DNA of 64,000 nt from Sulfitobacter sp. SK012 (GTDB lineage Bacteria > Pseudomonadota > Alphaproteobacteria > Rhodobacterales > Rhodobacteraceae). The stretch lies in the NCBI RefSeq assembly GCF_003352085.1, contig NZ_CP025804.1:2666001-2730000 (forward strand), given 5' to 3'. Positions 43,578 to 52,052 of this stretch are shown here, in pieces. Each line of letters begins with the position of its first letter. The first letter of the stretch is position 1. The notes under the pieces were generated by a model that was given only the letters and a program-made list of their open reading frames with translations, did no database searches and was not told where the DNA came from. The position numbers and the translations under genes were made by a program.

Positions 43578-44126
43578 CTAATTCTTGTTGCTCAGCGCCT
43601 TGGCTAATCTCGGAAGGCGCGCCTTTTTCAGCAACCGACGCATTTCCCAAGGAAGTCCGGATAACCGTTGCGCCTCTGCCAAAACGCTATCAGCCACACT
43701 TTGCACAGCCTCAGGGCTGGCTTGCCAATGGCCGAATAAAAAGGCATCGGGGTCTGCGCGCGACACGCCCTCTTCGGCCAATATATTGCGCGGAAAATCT
43801 TTGGCGTTCATGGTGACGATCACATCCGCATAGCCCGTTATCGCGGCCCCCAGCACATGAATGTCATTTGGATCGGGCAACCAAAGCCGTCTGAGCACCC
43901 CCTCGCCGGGTTCAATCGCTGCCTTGGGAAACGCCGCAGAAATGCGCGCAACTTCGCCGCGTGCCTGAATTTCGCCTTCTGGGCCGATCTTGCGTGCGGC
44001 ACGGGCCCATTCTTCGAGGATGCGCGGTGACCAGAGCGGGGTATATGCCCCCTGCGCCGCGACGCCCAAGAGCATTTCGCGCATCACCGTGGGGTAAAGC
44101 ACACATGCGTCTAGCAGAACTTTCAC
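43578..44126 (-). CDS. PIN-domain protein
   Basis: A 182-residue PIN-domain ribonuclease-like protein. The first acidic residue is in LLDACVLYP, later ones in LPDPNDIHVLGAAI and TMNAKDFP. The start is GTG 44126, one base after the stop of the rRNA methyltransferase gene, so it is probably translated by coupling. PIN proteins are commonly toxins of type II modules, but no antitoxin gene is adjacent. A role in RNA processing beside the methyltransferase is conceivable. That is speculative. Confidence 0.82.
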   Translation of the reverse strand: MKVLLDACVLYPTVMREMLLGVAAQGAYTPLWSPRILEEWARAARKIGPEGEIQARGEVARISAAFPKAAIEPGEGVLRRLWLPDPNDIHVLGAAITGYADVIVTMNAKDFPRNILAEEGVSRADPDAFLFGHWQASPEAVQSVADSVLAEAQRLSGLPWEMRRLLKKARLPRLAKALSNKN

Positions 44127-44127
44127 G

Positions 44128-45342
44128 TCAGATCCGGAAGAACAGCGATTTAAGGTAGCCCGATTCTGCCAGCTGCGGCAGTTGTGGATGATCGGCACCG
44201 GCAGATCCGGTGTGGATCAACGTTGCATGCCGACCCGCACGGCCAATGCCGCGCACACATGCGCCACGGAATTGCGTCATATCAGCAGCATGCGAACAGG
44301 AACACAGAACCAGAATACCGTTTTCCGCAACAAGTGGAGCTGCGAGACGTGCGACGCGTTCATAGGCGCGTAAGCCTGCTTCTAACGAAGGTTTGGCAGG
44401 TGCAAAAGCTGGAGGATCGCAGACCACCACGTCAAATTGCTCCTCTTCGGCCCGCAATTTGGCAAGCATATCGAATGCATCGCCTTGACGGATTGTCAGT
44501 TGATCCGACACGCCCATGGCTGCCGCACCTTGGCTGGCAAGCTCAAGCGCTGGGGCAGAACCATCAACGCAAACCGTGCTCACCGCGCCATTTGCAACAG
44601 CGGCAAGGCCAAAGCCACCGACATGCGCAAACACGTCCAGCACCCGCGCACCGCGTGAAAGCGACGCTGTAAACGCGTGGTTGGGGCGTTGGTCATAAAA
44701 CAGGCCCGTTTTCTGGCCACCTGTCAGATCGGCCATGTAGATTGCGCCATTCATCGGTACAGGCACTGGCCCATCGGGTACGGTGCCGGCCAAGACGGAG
44801 CTGACATCATCAAGCCCCTCAAGGCTGCGGGTGCGGCCAGCGGCGTTCTTGAGCACGCAAGTGACCCCAGTCACCTCGATCAACGCGGCCGTCAGCGGTT
44901 CAATTAACGCATCAGACCATGCTGCATTGGGTTGGATCACGCAGGTATCGCCAAAGCGGTCAATAATAACGCCCGGCAGGCCGTCAGCTTCGGCATGTAC
45001 CAACCGGTAGTATGGCGCATCATAAAGCTTGTTACGCAGGTCCAAGGCGCGGGCCAGGCGTTTAGCCATCCACGCTTGATCGATTACGGCTTCTGGATCT
45101 TGATCCATCATCCGCGCGATGATCTTGGAATTGTTGTTGACCGTCACCACACCCAAAGGTTGGCGCAGTTCATCTTCAAGGAGCGCTATCGCACCGGGGA
45201 CCAGCCCTTTAGTGCGGCGGTCGGTGACCAGCTCATTGGCATAGACCCAAGGCGCGCCATGCCGGATGGCACGGGCATTCGTCTTGGGCCGAAGCCGGAC
45301 TACAGGAAGAGGGTGAGACGTTGAAAAGGGCGCTATTGTCAT
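44128..45342 (-). CDS. RlmI-like 23S rRNA (cytosine) methyltransferase
   Basis: A 404-residue class I methyltransferase with an N-terminal PUA-type domain (IRHGAPWVYANEL, about 20-80). The SAM motif is VLDVFAHVGGFGLAAVANGA and the catalytic motif is VVCDPPAFAPAK. It matches the RlmI / COG1092 family. AGGAGGGG places the start at ATG 45342. It is followed directly by the PIN gene. Methylation at the RlmI site (m5C1962 in E. coli) is known for the family. Confidence 0.88.
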   Translation of the reverse strand: MTIAPFSTSHPLPVVRLRPKTNARAIRHGAPWVYANELVTDRRTKGLVPGAIALLEDELRQPLGVVTVNNNSKIIARMMDQDPEAVIDQAWMAKRLARALDLRNKLYDAPYYRLVHAEADGLPGVIIDRFGDTCVIQPNAAWSDALIEPLTAALIEVTGVTCVLKNAAGRTRSLEGLDDVSSVLAGTVPDGPVPVPMNGAIYMADLTGGQKTGLFYDQRPNHAFTASLSRGARVLDVFAHVGGFGLAAVANGAVSTVCVDGSAPALELASQGAAAMGVSDQLTIRQGDAFDMLAKLRAEEEQFDVVVCDPPAFAPAKPSLEAGLRAYERVARLAAPLVAENGILVLCSCSHAADMTQFRGACVRGIGRAGRHATLIHTGSAGADHPQLPQLAESGYLKSLFFRI

Positions 45343-45380
45343 AGCGCCCCTCCTATGGGTTTCGTTCGTCAAACAAAAGG

Positions 45381-46121
45381 TTAGATTTTGTTGACGGCCT
45401 GAAAGAAACCGAGATTGGCGTTTACATAGCCTTCGGGGCGCGACAATTCTTGGCGAATGACTTCCGCAAGATGGTTGCTGATGCGCACTTTCTGGGTCAC
45501 GCCACGGGCTTCTGCGTTGATCGCCTGCTGGCCACCAAAACCGTCCAGATCAGCGCGAACAACCCGTGGGGCCGAAAGCGCCTGCCCGGTTTCGGCATCG
45601 CGGATCACCATGTTAAAGCGGATCGAGTGTACGCCGCCAACGGTATAGCGGGCTTTTTCGGTCAGGGCGTGAAAACGCTCGACCACGACATCGATTACGA
45701 CAGGCACATCGCCATCCAGATTTTGGGTTCCAGCGGCCAGTGCATTTTGAAAGATCTGCTGGACTTGAGCGTGGCGGTTACCGATGGGGTCTTCACGCCA
45801 CACGATATCACCGCTGGGGTAATAGCGGTTTGCTTCCGAGACGCGCAGGCTTTGCGGTACAAGCACGTTAACTTGCTGCACGCTCACGCGGTTCAGGATT
45901 TGGACCGGCATTTCCGTCGGCTCTGTGGGTGCTGTCTGGTACGCCTGCGCTGTACCGGCCTCATACGGGCCTTGAATTGTTGTTGTGTTGTTGTCTGCAA
46001 AGGCCAGGCTTGGCGCATTATGTACTTCAAAAGGCGCGTTGCGGCTGGCAAAATCTACGCTTCCACAAGCGGACAGAGCGACACCAACAGTAAGGGCTGC
46101 AATCAATTTCATACGCATCAT
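45381..46121 (-). CDS. DUF6778-type lipoprotein
   Basis: A 246-residue exported lipoprotein with lipobox LSAC after a short signal peptide. The mature part has IVWREDPIGNRHAQVQQIF, a pattern I associate with an uncharacterised Rhodobacterales lipoprotein family. It resembles the auxiliary-transport lipoproteins only loosely. GAGGAGAG lies upstream of the ATG at 46121. The function is unknown. Confidence 0.75.
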   Translation of the reverse strand: MMRMKLIAALTVGVALSACGSVDFASRNAPFEVHNAPSLAFADNNTTTIQGPYEAGTAQAYQTAPTEPTEMPVQILNRVSVQQVNVLVPQSLRVSEANRYYPSGDIVWREDPIGNRHAQVQQIFQNALAAGTQNLDGDVPVVIDVVVERFHALTEKARYTVGGVHSIRFNMVIRDAETGQALSAPRVVRADLDGFGGQQAINAEARGVTQKVRISNHLAEVIRQELSRPEGYVNANLGFFQAVNKI

Positions 46122-46265
46122 CTCAACTCTCCTCTGGGGCTGTTCAAAGCGGCCCCGTATGTTTTTTTCTGAGATTCACGTTGAGGGTGAAATAAGGCTG
46201 CACTTAGGCAATTGCATGAAATTCACAGGACCATTTAGGGGCTTTTTCCCCCAATGGTAGTGGAT

Positions 46266-46535
46266 TTAGTCCCGTGCGCGGCTTCGCCAACCGCCCCGGC
46301 GGCGCGGTGTTGCGATGCTGATCAATCCTTCGGACAGCACGTCATTCATCGGGTGATCGCCGCTCGTGCCATAACGCGCCAACAGCACCCGGATCGTCGC
46401 GGTGGTGTCAAACTCAGACGGCAAGCTGAGTGCCCAATCAAGAAATATCGTCCGGCATTCGGGTTTCGTGATGCCCTCAATCTGGTAGGCTTCAAAAATG
46501 AGGCCTTTGGGGTCTTCCGCATCGCCTTTGCTCAC
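46266..46535 (-). CDS. small conserved-looking protein after glnE
   Basis: An 89-residue soluble protein with a helical middle (CRTIFLDWALSLPSEFDTTA) and a basic C-terminal tail. I know no function. Its start overlaps the glnE stop (ATGA, 46532-46535), so it is probably translated together with GlnE. Confidence 0.68.
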   Translation of the reverse strand: MSKGDAEDPKGLIFEAYQIEGITKPECRTIFLDWALSLPSEFDTTATIRVLLARYGTSGDHPMNDVLSEGLISIATPRRRGGWRSRARD

Positions 46536-49348
46536 GGTTCATTCTCCTGCTTAGGCGCGCCTAACGCTGACGTAATGATCTGTGCGGCGGCGTCAAACCT
46601 CTGGCTCAACAGCGCCTCCAGATCAGCCAGCGTGTCGCTTTCAGGCGTTTCGGACAATGCGCGAATGATAAACGACCGTGCCGCTTGGCCCAAATTCTGC
46701 GCCTCCAACGGCGTCGCAGACAGCAGGCGCGACACCGATTGAAGCGCCCAAGCTTGGGTATAAGCGTGCTGCAGCGCTTCAGTATCCTTTGGTCCTAACA
46801 GCCCGGATGATTCTGCTGCTGCGATCCCAGATGGAATGTCGCGTGTTGCGGCCCCAGCGATCAGCGTTGCGGCTTGGGCGAACAGCTCAATATCTTGCAA
46901 GCGGCCCGGGCCAATCTTGGCATCCAGTACCCCGGCGGGGGATTTCGCGGCCGCGATCCGTTCGCGCATCTGAGCCGTTTCAGACAGGATATGCACCGGA
47001 TTGCGCTTTTGCGACAAAAGTTCTAAACGGAAAGCCTCGACCTGTTTGGCAAGTGCATCCGGCCCAGCAACCACCTGCGCACGGGTCAAGGCAAGATGCT
47101 CCCACACCCAAGCTTCGGATTGTTGGTAGTTGCAAAAGGACGAAAAGCTCGTTGCTACCGGTCCTTTGGTGCCGGACGGGCGCAAGCGCATGTCGACCTC
47201 ATAAAGCCGACCTTGCGACATAGGTGCAGTCATTGCCGTGATCATCGCTTGCGTCAGGCGCGCATAATATTGCCGCGAAGGCAGCGAGCGCGGACCGGTC
47301 GAGGCCTCTACATCCGCCGGGTCATAAATGACAATCACATCCAAGTCAGAGGTTGCCGTCAATTGCCCAGCACCCAGTGAACCCATACCAAGGATCACAG
47401 CACCCTGCCCCGGAGGAGGTCCAAAGCGTCTGGAAAATTCAGTAATCACAACTGGCCAGATCGCTGCAAGGACAGCACGCGCCAAGTCGCTGTATTGCAC
47501 CCCAGCCGCCTGCGCATCAGTCAGCCCCCGCAGGTGGTGAACCCCGATACGGAAATGCCATTCGCGGGCCCAAACACGAGCACTATCAAGCTGGCTTTCG
47601 TAATCCTGCTCGGCTTCTAAGCGGGTTGTGAGGTTTTCCGTCAGGGTCGCCTGCCCCGGCCATTCAGAAAAGAAATCCCCACCGATAACGGCGTCTAGGA
47701 CGGCAGCATTGCGCGCAAGATACGTGGCCAAGGCCGGAGAAGCCGTGACAATATCAATCAGCAAATCCGAAAGTTGAGGATTGGCACGCAATAATGAAAA
47801 AAGTTGCACCCCGGCGGGCAATCCTGCGAGAAAACCGTCAAATGCCAGCAATGCTTCGGCGGGTTTTCCGGCTTCGGCCAGCTTGGCCAACAGCGTGGGT
47901 TTTAACCGTTCAAAAATGGCAGAGCCACGCTCGCTGCGCAGCGCGGGATAACTTGGCCACCGGTCCAGAACCGCAGCGTCAAAGACATGTTCGGGTGGCT
48001 CGGCTTCGGGTGTGGCGCGCGAGGCAGCAAAAAAGCCTTCGGTCAGCCCGTGCACCGCCCCGAGCCGCTCTGTCAGTTCGGTGCGCAGCTCTGTAACGTC
48101 ACGGTCCATCATCGCCGCCAGCCGATCAAAGCCTTCATCCGTCTTGGGAAGTTGGTGGGTCTGTGCGTCCTGAACCATCTGCATACGGTGCTCGACCGTG
48201 CGGTGAAACGTATAGTGATCTGCCAACTCAAGGCTTGTCGTGTCCGGCACCCAATCCTTGGCGGCAAGAACCGACAGTCCTTGCACGGTGCCACGCACGC
48301 GCAACTCCGCATCGCGCCCGCCTGCAATCAATTGCCGGGTTTGCGTGAAAAACTCTATTTCGCGTATGCCGCCCCGTCCCAGCTTCATGTTATGGCCCGG
48401 CAGCGTGATCGGACCGCCAAGACCTTTGTGCTCACGGATCGCGAGGCGCATATCATGGGCGTCTTGGATGGCGGCGAAATCCAGATGCCGGCGCCAAACG
48501 AAGGGCCGCAACCCCTCCAAGAACCGATCTCCCGCTGCGATATCGCCAGCACAGGGCCGCGCTTTGATATACGCGGCGCGTTCCCATGTGCGGCCAAGGC
48601 TCTCGTAATAACGCTCCGCGGCTTCCATCCCCAGACAAACCGGCGTGACAGCAGGGTCAGGGCGCAAGCGCAGATCAGTCCGAAAGACATAGCCTTCAGC
48701 GGTCAGATCGCTCAGCAAGCCACTCATCGTGCGGGTTGCTTTGATCAAGGCGGCACGGGCATCGTGAAAATCAGCGTGCTCAAAGCGAGTTTCGTCAAAG
48801 AGGCAAATCAAGTCGATATCAGACGAATAATTCAGCTCGTGCGCGCCCATTTTCCCCATCGCGAGCACAACCATGCCGCCTGCCTGTTCGAGGTCATCCT
48901 CGGTCATGCCAGGTAGTTTGCCGCGCTTAATTTGTGCCGCCACACCTGCGCGCAGGGCCGCGCCGCAAGCTGCATCCGCATAATCCGTCAGGGCACCAGT
49001 CACTTCAGCAAGCGACCATGCGCCGCCCAAATCGGCGAGTGCCGTGAGCAACGCCATGCGTCGTTTGCCTTGGCGCAAGGTGTTGGCCAACTGATCTGGG
49101 GGCACTTCGGGCAAGGCGGCGATCTGGGACGCCAGCGCCGTTTTGGGTGCATTCACAGCGGCCTCAAGCCACGCGATTTCCTTCGTCAACAGCTGCATAA
49201 GATAAGGTGACGTCGAGGCCATCCCGATTATGGCATCGTGCAAAGCAGGATCAAACCCGGCGGCAAGGACCTGCGCGTCTTCGGCACGGGCCTTGTTAAA
49301 AATACGCGGACAGCGGGTCAGCGCGCGGGAAAGGGCAACGTCAGTCAT
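46532..49348 (-). CDS. glnE: glutamine synthetase adenylyltransferase/deadenylyltransferase
   Basis: A 938-residue GlnE with both nucleotidyltransferase halves. The N-terminal deadenylylase has ELNYSSDIDLICLFDETRF (about 171-190). The C-terminal adenylylase has LTATSDLDVIVIYD and MRLRPSGTKGPVATS. It adjusts glutamine synthetase activity under PII control. ATG 49348 matches the family N-terminus. The frame is open to 49399 but would reach into the divergent promoter region shared with the YbaK gene. Confidence 0.94.
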   Translation of the reverse strand: MTDVALSRALTRCPRIFNKARAEDAQVLAAGFDPALHDAIIGMASTSPYLMQLLTKEIAWLEAAVNAPKTALASQIAALPEVPPDQLANTLRQGKRRMALLTALADLGGAWSLAEVTGALTDYADAACGAALRAGVAAQIKRGKLPGMTEDDLEQAGGMVVLAMGKMGAHELNYSSDIDLICLFDETRFEHADFHDARAALIKATRTMSGLLSDLTAEGYVFRTDLRLRPDPAVTPVCLGMEAAERYYESLGRTWERAAYIKARPCAGDIAAGDRFLEGLRPFVWRRHLDFAAIQDAHDMRLAIREHKGLGGPITLPGHNMKLGRGGIREIEFFTQTRQLIAGGRDAELRVRGTVQGLSVLAAKDWVPDTTSLELADHYTFHRTVEHRMQMVQDAQTHQLPKTDEGFDRLAAMMDRDVTELRTELTERLGAVHGLTEGFFAASRATPEAEPPEHVFDAAVLDRWPSYPALRSERGSAIFERLKPTLLAKLAEAGKPAEALLAFDGFLAGLPAGVQLFSLLRANPQLSDLLIDIVTASPALATYLARNAAVLDAVIGGDFFSEWPGQATLTENLTTRLEAEQDYESQLDSARVWAREWHFRIGVHHLRGLTDAQAAGVQYSDLARAVLAAIWPVVITEFSRRFGPPPGQGAVILGMGSLGAGQLTATSDLDVIVIYDPADVEASTGPRSLPSRQYYARLTQAMITAMTAPMSQGRLYEVDMRLRPSGTKGPVATSFSSFCNYQQSEAWVWEHLALTRAQVVAGPDALAKQVEAFRLELLSQKRNPVHILSETAQMRERIAAAKSPAGVLDAKIGPGRLQDIELFAQAATLIAGAATRDIPSGIAAAESSGLLGPKDTEALQHAYTQAWALQSVSRLLSATPLEAQNLGQAARSFIIRALSETPESDTLADLEALLSQRFDAAAQIITSALGAPKQENEP

Positions 49349-49425
49349 GAAGTTAGCATTGCGGGCTGTGCCGGGGGGCGTCAATGGGCTTGCACACATC
49401 CTGCTCGATATGCAGGTTAACGGCC

Positions 49426-49908
49426 ATGAGCAAAAGTTTGAAACGTGTACGTGCGGCCCTTGAAGCCGCGGGGATCTGCCCTGACATTCGAGAGACAGCG
49501 ATGGCTCGGACGGCAGCCGACGCCGCTGCGGCCCTTGGCTGCGATGTAGATCAGATCGCCAAGTCGATTGTCCTGCGCGGTGAAACGTCGGGCGACGTTG
49601 TCCTATTCATTACCTGTGGAGGCGCGCAAGTTGATCTCGAACTTGCGGCGGCCCTCGCAGGAGAACCGTTAGGCAAAGCGCAAGCGACAGACGTACGTGA
49701 GCAAACGGGCTTTGCCATCGGCGGCGTATCGCCGGTGGGTCACATCGGTGACACACGCAAATGGATGGACGCCAAATTGCTCGGATTTGCTCAAATTTGG
49801 GCTGCTGCAGGCACGCCGCACCATGTTTTCGGGCTTGAACCGGCGAAAATGTCAGAAATTTCTAACGCGCAACTATCTGAATTTACTACCAATTCAGAGT
49901 TAATGTAA
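49426..49908 (+). CDS. YbaK/EbsC-type aminoacyl-tRNA deacylase
   Basis: A 160-residue single-domain editing protein. ALGCDVDQIAKSIVL contains the conserved Lys. TGFAIGGVSPVGH is the family's GxxxP loop. It likely hydrolyses mischarged tRNA (Cys- or Ala-tRNA(Pro)). ATG 49426 is used rather than the upstream frame to 49384, which would overlap the glnE promoter. A hairpin terminator follows. Confidence 0.9.
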   Translation: MSKSLKRVRAALEAAGICPDIRETAMARTAADAAAALGCDVDQIAKSIVLRGETSGDVVLFITCGGAQVDLELAAALAGEPLGKAQATDVREQTGFAIGGVSPVGHIGDTRKWMDAKLLGFAQIWAAAGTPHHVFGLEPAKMSEISNAQLSEFTTNSELM

Positions 49909-49933
49909 ATTACCTTCACATAACCACTTGTCG

Positions 49934-49975
49934 AATGCCCTTCCAATCCCAATATTGGTTGATGTGAAGGGCATT
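49934..49975 (+). terminator. hairpin terminator after the YbaK gene
   Basis: AATGCCCTT (49934-49942) pairs with AAGGGCATT (49967-49975), with an inner CCAAT/ATTGG stem. The T run is short (TTTAC). Confidence 0.6.
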
Positions 49976-50030
49976 TACATTAACAGCCTTTCCTCAGAAA
50001 AACTGAACCGCCAACAGAAAGGCTACAAAC

Positions 50031-50441
50031 ATGTCTACACTGACACAAAATGCTGGCTACACCCCTCGCGGAGGCTGGTTTTCACGCGCTGAAAACTGGC
50101 TGGATGACAAAGGCAAAAGTGCCTGGATTGCCGCAATGGTACTTGGTTACATCTTCTTCTGGCCAGTCGGCCTCGCCCTTATGCTATATATGATCTGGAG
50201 CAAACGCATGTTCTCATCCTCGTCCTGCGCCCGCCGCACCCGTGCTACATTCTCAGCGGCACGCCCAACCGGCAACAAGGCTTTTGACACCTACAAAGCC
50301 GACACGTTGCGCCGCCTTGAAGAAGAGCAGAACAACTTCGAGAGCTTCCTTGAGCGCCTGCGTGAAGCCAAGGACAAGTCTGAGTTTGATCAGTTCATGG
50401 ACGAACGTGCCAAGCGCAATGACGATGCCGCAACGGCCTAA
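50031..50441 (+). CDS. DUF2852 membrane protein
   Basis: A 136-residue protein. One strong membrane segment (AWIAAMVLGYIFFWPVGLALMLYMIW, about 32-57) is followed by a basic Cys-containing stretch and a coiled-coil-like tail rich in Glu and Arg. This is the DUF2852 pattern common in Rhodobacterales and Rhizobiales. The function is unknown. AGAAAGG precedes the ATG. Confidence 0.82.
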   Translation: MSTLTQNAGYTPRGGWFSRAENWLDDKGKSAWIAAMVLGYIFFWPVGLALMLYMIWSKRMFSSSSCARRTRATFSAARPTGNKAFDTYKADTLRRLEEEQNNFESFLERLREAKDKSEFDQFMDERAKRNDDAATA

Positions 50442-50458
50442 ACCATCTTGAAAACGCC

Positions 50459-50484
50459 GGCCTCCCGTATCAAAACGGGGGGCC
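50459..50484 (+). terminator. hairpin terminator after the DUF2852 gene
   Basis: A 10-bp stem GGCCTCCCGT / ACGGGGGGCC with a 6-base loop, including one T-G pair. The following TTGTGA is only weakly T-rich. Confidence 0.6.
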
Positions 50485-50518
50485 TTGTGACGCCCACCTA
50501 CACCGGAGCCCTACCCCC

Positions 50519-50950
50519 GTGTCCCCAGACCCTATTGATCAGCCGCAATTCTACGAAAATGTACCGACCAAGCGTTTTTTCGCTTGGGTCCTCGACATGG
50601 TGCTTATCGTGCTGCTCTGCCTTGTGATTATCCCTTTCACGGCCTTTACGGGGTTGTTCTTTTTCCCCTTTCTGATGCTGGTTGTCGGCTTTGCTTATCG
50701 CGTCATATCTATCTCGCGGATGTCAGCGACACCGGGTATGTGGCTCATGGCGATTGAGCTGCGCGACAGCGACGACCGCCCCTTTGATTTACCAAAAGCT
50801 TTCTTTCACACGTTGGGCTATTCGATCTCGATGGCACTACCGATCCTACAACTGGTGTCGATTGTACTGATGTGCACAACCGAGCGCCGCCAAGGCCTGA
50901 GCGATCTGGCATTGGGGACGGTTGCGATGAACCGCCGCGCACAAGGTTAA
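50519..50950 (+). CDS. RDD-family membrane protein
   Basis: A 143-residue membrane protein starting at GTG 50519. The Arg-containing first segment TKRFFAWVLDMVLIVLLCLV and the Asp pair pattern fit the RDD family. Three hydrophobic segments lie near 18-40, 43-65 and 98-120. The role of RDD proteins is mostly unknown. Some are linked to ion transport. No ATG is available near the N-terminus. Confidence 0.82.
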   Translation: MSPDPIDQPQFYENVPTKRFFAWVLDMVLIVLLCLVIIPFTAFTGLFFFPFLMLVVGFAYRVISISRMSATPGMWLMAIELRDSDDRPFDLPKAFFHTLGYSISMALPILQLVSIVLMCTTERRQGLSDLALGTVAMNRRAQG

Positions 50951-51025
50951 GGCACAGCGCGGCAAATCAGAGCTTGGCGCGTTGCAACCGCCTTGTTATG
51001 CTTTGGGCATTATAGACGGATTCTA

Positions 51026-51847
51026 ATGCGCCATTCACTTCCCATAGCTCCGCAATTTTATGTGACGGCTCCACAGCCTTGTCCTTACCTTGAAGGACGG
51101 ATGGAGCGTAAGCTGTTCACCGCCCTACAGGGCGAAAACGCCGCGCGTTTGAACGACAGCCTATCGGGCCAAGGGTTTAGACGCAGCCAAAATGTACTTT
51201 ACCGACCATCGTGCACCGATTGTGCCGCCTGTTTGTCGGCCCGGATCGATGTCAGCGCGTTTGCACCGACCAAAAGCCAGCGCCGCACCATCCGGCGCAA
51301 TGCCGGTCTGACGCGCAGTGCGACGTCACCTTGGGCCACTGAAGACCAATACACTCTCTTTCGTCGCTACCTCGACAGCCGCCACGCGGATGGCGGCATG
51401 GCGGATATGGATGTGTTCGAATTCGCCGCGATGGTCGAAGAGACGCCGATCCGCAGCCGAGTGATTGAATATACGGATGCCGAGACAGATGAACTGGTGG
51501 GTGTCTGCCTGACAGATGTTCTGGGGGACGGGGTGAGTATGGTGTATTCATTCTACACCCCTGACCGGCCGAGCGACGGGTTGGGCAATTATATCATCCT
51601 TGATCACATTGAAATCGCCCGCGCTGCAGGACTGCCCTATGTCTACCTTGGCTATTGGGTCCCAGGCAGCCAAAAGATGGGCTACAAGGCCAAGTTCTCA
51701 GGCCTCGAGGTCTATATGGGCGGAAGTTGGCAAAAGATGCGCAACCCAGAAGAATTCCAAGCAAAGGTGCACCCCTTGAGCAATGATCCCATTGCAGAAC
51801 AAGTGGCGAATATATCTTTGCCCGATTTGGCGCGTCCAAACCGCTAA
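51026..51847 (+). CDS. Bpt-type aspartate/glutamate leucyltransferase (arginyltransferase family)
   Basis: A 273-residue N-end-rule aminoacyl-transferase. N-terminal [16 protein letters not shown] and [15 protein letters not shown] carry the conserved cysteines. The GNAT-like C-terminal core has [20 protein letters not shown] and [14 protein letters not shown]. It attaches leucine to proteins with N-terminal Asp or Glu, marking them for ClpAP. ATG 51026 fits the family start better than 50993. Confidence 0.93.
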   Translation: MRHSLPIAPQFYVTAPQPCPYLEGRMERKLFTALQGENAARLNDSLSGQGFRRSQNVLYRPSCTDCAACLSARIDVSAFAPTKSQRRTIRRNAGLTRSATSPWATEDQYTLFRRYLDSRHADGGMADMDVFEFAAMVEETPIRSRVIEYTDAETDELVGVCLTDVLGDGVSMVYSFYTPDRPSDGLGNYIILDHIEIARAAGLPYVYLGYWVPGSQKMGYKAKFSGLEVYMGGSWQKMRNPEEFQAKVHPLSNDPIAEQVANISLPDLARPNR

Positions 51848-51997
51848 GCTTTTCCTAAAATTTTCACGACCGGGTGGTGGGATGTTCCCCCCTTGAAGAG
51901 GCGCGTTCGGCGCTTGGCTCGCATTGGGTCCGAGCCGGCTTGCGCGGCGCACCAGCGGATTAATTGCCGCCAAACTTGGAGATCTTCACAAAAGAAT

Positions 51998-52020
51998 GAG
52001 GCCGCCCGTCAGGCGGCCTC
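51998..52020 (-). terminator. terminator of the TakP-like TRAP operon
   Basis: A perfect 9-bp stem GAGGCCGCC / GGCGGCCTC with a 5-base loop. On the minus strand it is followed by ATTCTTTTG. It lies just after the large permease gene. Confidence 0.8.
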
Positions 52021-52052
52021 TCACTTGGATCAGATGGATCGGGTAGATCAAA

